A DNA stretch of 64,000 nt from Asterias amurensis. Taxonomy: Eukaryota; Echinodermata; Asteroidea; Forcipulatida; Asteriidae. The first letter of the stretch is position 1. Each line of letters starts with the position of its first letter. The stretch is taken from assembly GCF_032118995.1 (NCBI RefSeq), contig NC_092650.1, positions 20,832,501-20,896,500 on the forward strand, read 5' to 3'. This document shows positions 44,956 to 55,892 of this stretch, in pieces. The notes beneath the pieces are model-generated. The model was given only the letters and a program-made list of their open reading frames with translations. It did not search any database and was not told where the DNA came from. The position numbers and the translations under genes were made by a program.

Positions 44956-45476
44956 AATACTGCGGGTGCCGTGTTTTTTTTAGAGGCTTGAAGAAGGTTA
45001 TGTCTTAGAACACAAATGGGAATTGATGTTGCTCCTTATAAGTGATCACCTCGCTATACCTAAGTTAAAAAATATATACAAACCAATATTTTACTTGTTT
45101 TTTTTTCCTTTTATAAAAAATTGGTACTTGTCCATTCAGCTGTCAGACTAACAACATCTTAAACTTGGAAGTTAACATAAAAGAGTTCCAAGAATTCCAA
45201 AGCATACATCAACCGGCATCCACACTGGTTCCATGTCTGGAGATCTCTTTGATTCATGGACACGACCTTGACTTCCAGTTGTCCACTTTCTCTTAAACAC
45301 CACAAGTTGTGGGTGCACACTGCGTACAATGGTGTTAAGACTCTCAACAATTCTCCCACATCACAGATTGAATGATGATAGTGTAAAACCGTGGTTATGA
45401 GCTGGCTATTACTTGTTCATAGTCCAATTTGACAGCAAGGAGATGCTTGGACGCAAAGACAGTTTGAGAGAGGTCG

Positions 45477-48400
45477 CTAATTTCTTGGGGGCGGTCTCAT
45501 GCCAGGTGGTGGAGGTCCTGAATAAGAAGAAATATGAAATCATTATTCCAAAACAGCCATAAGTTATTATCAATACTTGTACAGCAAAGAACACAAGCAG
45601 CCTTTTCACATAACACTTATCTTCTCCCAGCACCCAAACTTCTCAGCCCAAGCCTAAATTCCCAAATCCAACTAATATAATTTCCCTAAATCTAAATTCC
45701 CTAACCAAACTAATATAATCTGATAGTGCACGTGTTTTGCAGGAATAGTACCCGCTGGGCACAAGTCTCGTTCCTAGTTGCAGCGCCCTCTCTTGACGAA
45801 CTAAGAACAGTTACTACAAAACTTCCATTCTTTTCCAGATTTCTGTTCTTATTTCACATTTAAGACCGAGCTGTGTTTTAAAACACATATTGACCGGCAT
45901 AATTCGGTAACTAGTGTACGTCTATTCCCCTCGGGCCTGTGAGTGACCAGAAGAGGGGCCTATTTCCCTCGGGCTTCGGGAAATGGGTCCCTCTTCAGCT
46001 CACTCAAAGTCCCTCAGGAGAAAAAATGTACACTAGTCACCATATTATGACAGTCAATATGTGTACAATAGTACCTCAGCTTCACATAACTTTCCCATTA
46101 ACATCTATTTTCCCATTCATGATACCTCAACTTTAACTTCCCATTGCTAGTACCTTACCTCTCATTCCCATTGGTGGTCGCATTCCCATACCTGGTGGTG
46201 GCATGCCTCTTCCCATGAGTGGAGGCATCCCTGGTCTCATGCCGGGTGGCATCATACCTGGTGGCATTCCTCTACCTGTTCATGGAAATAAAATGATAGA
46301 TTGATAACAGGGCCTAATTTCATGAAGCTGCTTAAGCAAAAAAAATACTGTTTAGCAGTAATTAGGAGGATACCTGTCACAAATTGCATTAGTCACATGG
46401 TATTTTGGCTGATAAACTTATTCTGGGTAGCATAATCTTCTTATGCTTAGCTTATTTTTGTGCTTAAGCAGCTCCATGAAATTGGGTACAGGTCTCAAAT
46501 TGGGGGGAAATCTTTAAGACCATAGGGCTTGTTGCTCAAAAATGTTTTACTGTCCAAGAATTTGTATAGACAAGACAAGAACAGTTAAAGGAACATGTTG
46601 CCTTGGATCGGACGAGTTTGTTAGTCGACGAGGAACATAGAAAACTTAAACATGCAAACTGTTTTTAAAATATTTAAGTGTGGTTTTATTATTCAATTGA
46701 AAAACCACAAGACCACCAGACTTGTCCATGCTCAACACACAAAACACTTGCCTCAGGATGCAGTTTCTGCAAATTTGTGTTTTCAGCACGTCAATACATT
46801 TTATACATGACAATCATTTAAAAAAAATTTACCAACAAAGGGCAACAAAACGCTGTACTACCAGCCTGACAAATCTCAGGGATAGCATCTACTATGAGAT
46901 TACTTGATCAAAAGAAATCTTGAAAGCTTCTTACCCATTGGAGGTCTTACTGGCATCCCTCTGCCGGGAGGGCCGCTAAATTGTGGTGGTCCGCCTGAAC
47001 GAAAAAAAAAAGAAAGAACGAAATTTACAATAAATCTTAGTTCAAACTACTTAAAATCACTACCCTTGCCCTTCCTAGAAATGTGAGGCCTGAAACTACT
47101 GTGGGCAATTTCAACACAAAACTAAACAAAGGAAAGTCTTCAATTAGCCGAGCGAGACAATTCTGCCAGAGAAATCACCACGTTCCCCTACATGATAAAA
47201 TTCAGATATAAAAATTCTGAGCAGATTCCTACCTATTCCTCCAGGTGCCATGATCTGTTGTGATGGTCCTCCGATGCCTCGTACTGGTCCAGCAAGTCCA
47301 GCCGGTGCTGCTGCGGCCGAAGCTGCGTGGGCAGGTACTCCCCTGCCTGCTGCGCGGCCCATACCAGGACCACTGCCAACACCTGACAAGGGAACACGGG
47401 GTCCCTGGAATAATACAAAACAAAACAAAAAATGTTAAATTATCTCACAGAAATGACTGAAGGGTTGACTACAAAGGGCAAGGCCATCTTCATTTTGCAT
47501 AGGGCACTTCTGTAAAGGGCACAAAATTGTAAAGTCTATGGGAAACTTTGAAGGGGAACCAATGCCAAGACCATCCGTCGATTTCACCATTTGAATTCTT
47601 CCTAACTTAGGATTAATCTTAGGACTTAGGACGGATTCAGTTCCGTATCCAAAGACGAAGGACGCAAGTTTATTGGAAATTTTTTAAGGGGCACTTTTAG
47701 GCCAAGACCAGAGCAACACAGGCCATTGCCTCTGTGAAATTCCAGGCCTACAATCTTAACAAGGGTGTAGAGATGAAGTGAACCAACTTACAGATGTAAC
47801 TGGAGGACCTTCCACTGTCATGGCCACCAGATTCTCTCCCCTGAGGAGTACTAAGCCTAACGCTCGCTTCTCCTCTCGCTCCGGCATCTTAGAACTCTTT
47901 GGTTTGATCTTCCTGAACTCCTCACAGTCACCGAGCACCAGATTCATGTGTTTATCAAAGGCAAGGAACGTTCCGATGAAAGTGCGGCCATCCTGAAGGG
48001 ATATCCGCATCCGGAAGTTGATGTGCTGCAACATCTTGGAGCTCTTGCCCACCGTCTGTAATAAAATATATATATATCATTAGATAACATGACAGCCATT
48101 TGCTTATAATGCACTCTGCCCGAGTGAAAACAGCAAACAGTTCACAATTCAACGGCTGTTTAAATTGTGAATATATAGCTTGGCGACTATGCGACGTTAT
48201 TTTAGAACGCGCATTACTCATATTGTAACTGTTGAATTGTTCGCAACCTCGCTCTACCTACATTGCAACCCAGATGGTCGATGACATTTTGAATTGATTG
48301 GCAAGATAGGGATCAATTGGGATCAATAACTCCAAAATGGCTGCGCTCAGAATACTATTTTGTACAAAAAAAAACATAACAAATGAAATGAGTGGTGGCA

Positions 48401-49004
48401 GAATACAGATACTCTTCCGTGGGGCTGAACTGGCTAGACAGCGCAGGCCAATCTGATTCTGAGCCTTGCCAAGGAAGCCAACAAAATAGTGCAATCGACT
48501 TGAGATGTCGACAAGCTGATGCCAGTAACAACATAGTAAGGTATGCTGTTGATTGCTGAATAATATTAACAAACAAATGCTATTGAACAAAACCGAGTAA
48601 ATGTTTTATTGTTAATGATAATTAAATAGTTTTAATCATCTATGAATGATCATTATGATGATGAACAGAGTACTTTTTTTTTTTACTGCTTTAAAAAAAG
48701 GGGGGGGGGGCTTATTGAATGATATTGTGCTTGGTACAAAAAAAGCACGACCTTTAACACTCATCTTTATTCATTAAACACCAATTTGAGGGCTACTACA
48801 AACATAAAATGTCATTAATGAGTGAGATACGTTTTAGACGTTTTACCAACTGTGTAAACCTCCATTACAAAAAGTTTATCAAAACACATTTTATAGCCAT
48901 ATTTCTGCAGCCTGTAAATCATACCGGGAGAATACATGTAACAAAATAAATGTAAAGTAAGCTCTATGGTTTCATAAAGAACCAAATCAGATATATCTTA
49001 CCAT
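45477..49004 (-). CDS. SNRPB: Small nuclear ribonucleoprotein-associated protein B (SmB/SmN)
   Basis: Coding exons in gene order (complement): 49002-49004, 47792-48055, 47233-47404, 46935-46994, 46159-46275, 45477-45517. Joined they give 218 residues. SmB is one of seven Sm proteins that form the ring on U1, U2, U4 and U5 snRNAs in the nucleus. The N-terminus starts [12 protein letters not shown]. The Sm1 motif lies in the [14 protein letters not shown] stretch and Sm2 in [18 protein letters not shown]. From about residue 90 the tail is Gly/Arg/Pro/Met-rich, with [21 protein letters not shown] and repeated PPGM-R motifs ending [11 protein letters not shown], the arginine-methylated, proline-rich tail typical of SmB. 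The tail is slightly shorter than the human 231-240 residues. Exon 1 contributes only the ATG. The gene is head-to-head with NELFCD. Confidence 0.97.
46309..46488 (+). repeat. Repeat family B, full length (SNRPB intron)
   Basis: GGGCCTAATTTCATGAAGCT to CAGCTCCATGAAATTGGGTA. Confidence 0.75.
46586..46640 (+). repeat. Remnant of the large fold-back element
   Basis: TTAAAGGAACATGTTGCCTT then GGATCGGACGAG joined to TTAGTCGACGAGG, as in 9454-9485 and 9677-9690; most of the palindrome is deleted. Confidence 0.65.
47463..47748 (-). repeat. Repeat family C, interrupted copy (SNRPB intron)
   Basis: GGGCAAGGCCATCTTCATTT and GGGGAACCAATGCCAAGACC, then a second block GGGGCACTTTTAGGCCAAGA and ATTCCAGGCCT, split by about 110 bp of other sequence. 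Confidence 0.6.
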
Positions 49005-49344
49005 TTTGAAGGCTTGGATGACGGTGGATTAGCAGGAAAGAAAAATAGCTTGGCCAAGTCTCTCGTTCAGGCACGAGACGCTACTTCTACTAGTTGGAGA
49101 ATCGCTTGTAAAACGTTGCCGCAAGCACAAAGGTCAATCTAAGCCAATGAACGTTAAGGTTTCATTGAGCCGTCGCGACACTTCGTTAAGAAAAGCCTAT
49201 CAGGATTGGTCAATGCATTAAAGATGGCGGCGCCCTTGTGTTAGTTTATTTTGCTGTGGCGGCTCTTGATATTTTAAAATGTAATGAGTATTGTGGCATC
49301 TATCGTTTATAAAACTTGTAGAACATCAATAATAGTTAGCTGAA
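49005..49344. promoter_or_regulatory. Head-to-head (bidirectional) promoter of SNRPB and NELFCD
   Basis: The two start codons diverge and are 340 bp apart. The interval holds a CCAAT (49144-49148), an inverted CCAAT (ATTGG, 49205-49209) and AAGATGGCGGC (49221-49231), the YY1-type element common at TATA-less housekeeping promoters. It is richer in CpG than the surrounding introns, and no TATA box is evident. Both 5' UTRs must lie inside this interval unless there are unseen upstream exons. Confidence 0.75.
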
Positions 49345-52300
49345 ATGGATCCGGATGACTATGGAGATTGGGACTACGATCACCCGGTAAGAAAGTAGAT
49401 AAATAACCACAAACAGTCGAAGAGAATTAAAAATAAACCTAAAAAGACACGAAAGACATTCATTTCTTTGCTTTTGTATTGTTGTATTGCCCTAGCACTG
49501 CCGTAGAGGGCGTTGTTCTTTATTTTTTTATTTACAACAAGACTAAGAGAAAGTAAATTTTAATTTAATCATGGAGGAATAAATGATTTAATTTAGTATT
49601 TTCCTTTTAGTTAATGTGATTAGGATCAGCATTAGGATCACCACTTTTTCATTCAATATGAAATAATATATCCTGGTGTTATGTGTTTTTAGTGTAGGAT
49701 AACAAGAAAATTGTTCACGATCAAAAACTAAATGTTTTTTTTTCAAATCATCTATCAATTTTTTTAACAATAACACTTGCACTTCATGGTGTGTTTTAAA
49801 TTTTTAAAGTTTTGGTATTGTACGCTGCAAGAGACCTTGGAGGTAAAATATTCCTCCATGAAGAGACAGTCCGCCATTAACAGTGCATATGCATGCACGA
49901 CATATTGGAGCAATGTCATATCTTTACACACCTTTCATTGGTCGGTATTTTATTGAATATTCAGAAGCTAGTATGGCGTGCAAAATAAATCAAAAATATT
50001 ATTCAATTACTACTTAACAAATTTAATTACTTTTTTGTCTTAAGGCATTTGGCGAATATTGTTGATTGTTGATAACCTTGTGTTATTGATTAGGATGTTG
50101 ATAGAAATCCATTCATTAGTGATAATCTTGTATGGTGATTATCGACTTTCTTGCGATGTTGCGATATTGAATATTGAACACCTTGTGATATTGATTATTG
50201 ATTATCATGTGATATTGACTAGGATGTTGATCAAGACGATGCGGAGGAGGAAGAGCCTGAGGAAGTGCCGGATCCTTACAAGGAAGACGAGACCAAAGAC
50301 GATGAAGTTATTCAGCGAGAATGCCTCAAAGCGTTTGCCAGCACGGATTACATCATGGAGTCCGGCGTATTCAAGGACTTGAAGAGGTATTACCTCTTTT
50401 TGTTTTGTTGAATGACATGTTACAGCCTCGCTACCATGGGCAGTGCTCTGTATCAATGTTTCTTGTCACTTATCCCTGCTAGGGATGGACAAAGAAACCA
50501 TGCTGAATGGCTCCCTACTTTATGTTAAAAACTTTTGAGCGCCTTTTTGGCTCTTGAAGGACACTCAGTTCACATATGTAAAAAATGCAACAATTTTGAT
50601 TTTGAGTTACCATGGCCATCTTCACACCATTGTAAGGGAGCGTCTCAAAAGTCGGGCACGTTCCTAGCGCAAAAGAACGTTCCTGCGGGCATATGCCCGC
50701 AGGATCGCAACATCATGACAAAGTATACGCGGAGCGTTCCAAAAGACCGGTCCTGTGGAACGGACAAAAGCGGCGGGGATACTCTTGCGATCCAAAAAGA
50801 ACGTTCCTACCGTTCCGACTTTTGAGACGCTCCCTAAGTTGTGGGAAAATCTGTGAACAGTTATATTGTTACTCTAAGCAATGGTCAATGCACACCCTGT
50901 AATGTTATGCTTCTCAGTTTTTGAGGAGTGTTGGTTCTGAAAAGAACTGTTGATTAACATTTCTTTTCAAAACCAACGTCTTTACAGAAGTAAGAGACAG
51001 TCAAATGGTGTTACCGCAAACGCCTCTTAGTTATACTAAAAGTTTCAAATCCTACTTCTCTTTTTTTTGTCGTTTTCCAGATATTTCCAATCAGGAGGGA
51101 CACCTGAGCAGGTTGTACTGCTGCTTTCTGAAAATTACACCGCTGTTGCACAGACTGTCAACCTTTTCGCTGAATGGCTGATATTCACAGGTATTGTAGT
51201 CTAGGCGCCAGACACAAAATTAGAACATACTTAAAATCAATTCTGCTAGAGAAGAGGTTCAAGTGTGATCTGTTTGTTTAGATGGAGCCATAGAACTCAA
51301 AATAGAGAGTGCATCACAATGGCTGTCATGAGTCCCATATTCTCCTTGCATGGAGCGCTCGTAGATAATTCAGCATACCTATGTTGGGCTTGGTTTTTGC
51401 ATCAATGAATATTTATGACCTCCACACTCAGTGCATGGAGACCAACGACATGCAGTGATTTGTCAGAACCATGGAACTTGATCGAAGATTCCTTGACGGA
51501 GTGTAAACTTAATATAGTTGTTCTGAGAAATAGTGGGGAGCCTTGCCGTTAAGTGGACAATGAGCATCAGCTTGAACGACTTTCAACTTAAAGCACGTTA
51601 ACATTTTGTTATAACTGGTCCACTTTGCACTGAGCTATGAAAACGGCTTTTGGTAACTACTAATAGGACCATGCCCGGTAGGTTGGTTCCAAATAGTCGA
51701 CCTGCGGTGTCCAACTATCTTTGACTAGACAGAGTTTGGGCAATGTTAGTCAAACTAGAGTCAATGATTGTCCTTGTGCGAACTTTGCCATCATTTTTAC
51801 TTTTGTCAAACGACACTTCAATTTCCTCGTGACTATTTATGTATATTTGTTTTTTTTCTAGGAGTAAATCCCACTGAGGTTCAGCAGAGGGTAGAGGACC
51901 ATCTTAAAGCCATCCTCATCAAGCATTTCGACCCCAAGAAAGCAGACTCCATCTTCAGCGAGGAAGGAGGGGTATGTTTTACCAGGAAGTCTCAGAAAAA
52001 CAAAGCAAGATGGAGAAACAATGTTGTTAGCATTGTAGTAACCATAGAAGATTAACAAATATTAGTTTTGCATCAAGGATAAAGAAAAGATTTTTTTTAC
52101 CTGCAATGCATAGCAATTTATACTCAGTATTGTCCTAAATTCTGTGAAAAAATCCACATGCAAATCACTCAGGAGGGAATCGAACCCTCGACATTGTTAA
52201 GGGAAGCCTTTTATCAAGTCTCGACACTCCGGGGGTGACAGTTAGTTTTCTTCAGCTGTGCCATACATCTGGAACTCTCTACCACTTAATCTTAGATCTT

Positions 52301-55300
52301 GTCTTTGTACCACAATATTCAAATCTCTTCTCAAAACTGATCTTATGTCACAGGTTGTCAAGGACTAATTTTGTTGTGTATTTTTTCTTTGTTTTGTTTT
52401 TTCATTGTTTTTACTGCGCTTTGAACACCCAGCAGGGTGGATATGCGCGCATTACAAGTCTAATTATTATGTTGTTATTTTTATTACTACCATTATCTTT
52501 AAACCGCGAAAGTTTGATGTAAATCTGTAGCCGTTTGTGTTTTGTGTTGTACAAAACAATACCAAAACGCCTTAAAGTGCAACCATTAAAGGCAGTGGAC
52601 ACTATTGGTAATTACTCAAAATAATTATTAGCATAAAACCTTTCTTGGTGACGAGTAGTGGGGACAGGTTGATCGTATAAAACATTGTGAGAAATGGCTC
52701 CCTCTGAAGTGCCATAGTTTTCAAGAAAGAAGTAATTTTCCATGAATTTGATTTCGAGACCTCAGATTTAGAACTCGGATTCAGATTTAGATGTCTCGAA
52801 ATCAAGCATCTAAATGTCTCGAAATCAAGCATCTAAATGCACACAACTTTGTTTGACAAGGGTGTTTTTTTCTTTCACTATAATCTCGTAAGTTTGATGA
52901 CAGATTGAGCTCAAATTTTCACAGGTTTGTTATTTTATGCATGTTGAGGTACACCAACTGTGAAGGCTAGTCTTTGACAATTACCAATAGTGTCCACTGC
53001 CTTTAAGGGTTCAGAGTGTGTTATCAATATATTTTGCAAAGATGTTGCTATGTTTTCTCCTGTGTTTTGTTTTCTGAGCAGACACCAGCTTGGTTAGAGA
53101 TAATGATTCAGCATCGAACATGGAGGTCTTTATTTTACAAGCTTGCCGAGGCTCATCCAGACTGTCTTATGCTTAACTTTACAATCAAGGTAAGCTAATA
53201 TTAGTAAATAATAATGAACAGTTTCTATATAGTGCAATATTACAATTAAGTCTCAAAGCGCTTTTGAAAAGTGAAAGAGTGAAACCAGGAATATTGAAAT
53301 ATTTTGAATGCAAAAATTACAGAAAATACAGAAAGAACTACAAAATGCATACAATGAAAAATACCACAAAACGATGTGTCTTCAACTTCTATTTACAACA
53401 ATATTTTTTGAAGGAATTAAAACCAGTTGCTAGTGACAGTTTACTTATGAAAGAGTTAAATTGTTAAGGAAAACGTTGATAAAATTAATAAAATTAATAT
53501 TATAATATTAAAATGAATAATTATATCAAACTAACCTGTTGAGAAAGCAGAATTGGACAATGTTTTTTTTGTATGAACCGTTAGATTTCCTGGATATATA
53601 TATATATATATACATTTTTTTGGGGGGGGGGGCTATGAAGTATGCTTTGATGATGTTGGATATAAATTTATTCTAGCTTTGCCAAAAGAAGTTTGAAAAA
53701 CATTGGCATGCTTTTGGATGTTTCCCTGTAAGTAGTCTTTTAACCTTCTGTTGTTATCCTTTGCCAGTTAATCTCCGATGCGGGGTACCAGGGAGAGATT
53801 GGTAACGTGTCCACTGCTTGCCATGAGATTGAAGTCTTCACCAAGGTGCTGCAGACGACGATCAACAAACTGCTGGAAGGGGGTGAAGACGCAGTTATCA
53901 AACACCTTCCAGAGTTCAGTGTACGTAATTCGACCCTTGACAATAGAAATCTGATATCCCAGTTTTTAAAGACAGTGGACACTATTGGTAATTGTCAAAG
54001 ACCAGTCTTCTCACTTGGTGTATCTCAACATATGCATAAAATAACAAACCTGTGGAAATTTGAGCTCAGTTGTTTGTCAAAGTTGCAAGATAAATATGAA
54101 AGAAAGAAACATCCTTGTCACACGAAGTTGTGCGCTCTTAGATGCTTGATTTCGAGATCTCAAATTCTAAATCTGACGTATTGAAATAAAATTTGTGGAA
54201 AATTGCTTTTCCTCAAAAACTTCATACTTAAGATGGAGTCGTTTCTCACAATGTATACTATCAACCTCTCCTGGCGATTGTAATCGGCTGTTGAAGAACT
54301 CGTCGCCATCCTTTTATTTCCTTATTATTTTTATTCCTTATTACTGCTATTAACTACCGCTAACTTTGGTGACGTTACAGAAGATGGTTTGTCACGGTGA
54401 GCACACCTACCTGTATGCACAGATGCTGATGCATCTCTTAGCCAAAGACAAAGATGGTGGATCTATCATCAGAAGATTGTATCAAGAAGTGCAGAACGCT
54501 GGCAAGAACAAGTAGGAATTTTTCTCTTTTTATTTTAGCCGGGCCATAATAAGTATGTTTTCAACATGAAATATTTCATTCCTATTTTATATTTTATCAA
54601 GTAATGCAACTGAGCCCAGTTTCATGGCTCTGCTGACTGTAATGGCTCTGCTTACCGTAATGGCTCAGCAAAGAATCGGGTTTGCGGAATTTCAAGGGTT
54701 AGCGGGGAATTTCAGCTTGTGCGCATTCGTACTTTACCTTACTAGGCATTCCACACCTAGCACAGAAATTTCTACGTTTAGCAGCAAGCAGAGGATAGTG
54801 ATCGTAAGTGCAGAATTTGGCGGTTAGCAGAGCCATGAAATTTGGCTCAGAAGGGCAAATGACTTGGCACAACTTTAACAAAATTTGGTTGCTCAAGGCC
54901 CTTTAACACCAGAGAATTTTAGCATGGTTGAAAAATTTGACAAAATGTACCTCGTGTGAAAGGACAGTGACTTTTGTTCTACTGTCCAAGTCCTAAGTAT
55001 TGTTTGAAGCTTTGCATGGTGGTGAGAAATAAGAAGAAACTATAAATAAATCGTGAACTTGCGGGTACAACCATTTGTAAATCTCATAGGGTGAGTGTTG
55101 GCTCTGAAATTGGCTCTGAAATGAGCCGGTTTGGTCCAAGTTCTCTTGCAAAATCTTGTAAAACATTGCTACATTTTACAACCATGTTAAAATTAAGCAA
55201 TGGACCCTTGCTTTATTGCTCTCGTGTGAAAGGGGGCTTTAATCGCTAACCGGTATCATTGGTTTCCCATCATGTTGTAGGGGTGAAGGTGTAACACAGA

Positions 55301-55792
55301 TAAGTCTTGCATTGAGTAGTGCTGCAGCATACCCCAAAGCATGTCAAGCATTACTCTCAATGATCAGCAGAGAAGCTCTCAATACAGCAGACATTACTGT
55401 GGTAAGAAAGAACAATGTATGACTTGATTTTATCAAAACGTTTATCAGTGGAAAGGTACCACTGTGGCTGTGTTTCTTTAATTGTGGCGTGTCATGGCCG
55501 AGCGGTTAAGAGCACCGGATTCAAGCTCTGGTGTTTGATCAGCAGGGTGTGGGTTCGGATCCCGGTAGTGACACTTGCTACGTAAAATTGGGGAGGTAGT
55601 GCTTTCTGCTCTACCGGCCAGGCTTCGAACTGATGATACCCAAGCCTACATCCGTATGGACTGTAAAAGGCCAGGGGTAACCCTGTTTCAGCCCTAGGAG
55701 TAGGTGGCAACGGCCTCTGGAAAAAACAATTGTAGCCCACAGTTTATAAATTTTACCTATATTTCTTTATGTATTTCTATTAAAATGTAAAT

Positions 55793-55842
<50 letters not shown>

Positions 55843-55843
55843 A

Positions 55844-55892
<49 letters not shown>

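Noticed and set aside
44508-45008. 166-codon plus-strand frame
   Set aside because: Partly made of repeat family C; no domain, no splice or promoter context, and low-complexity proline runs.
50059-50382. 107-codon plus-strand frame over NELFCD exon 2
   Set aside because: Wrong frame relative to the conserved NELF-C/D protein; the true frame gives the acidic N-terminus and the QREC...DYIMES segment.
55492-55571. Possible functional tRNA-Leu or tRNA-Ser gene
   Set aside because: A-box and B-box are present, but the sequence runs on into the SINE body shared by other copies, so it is a SINE head. The same applies at 56914 and 63647.
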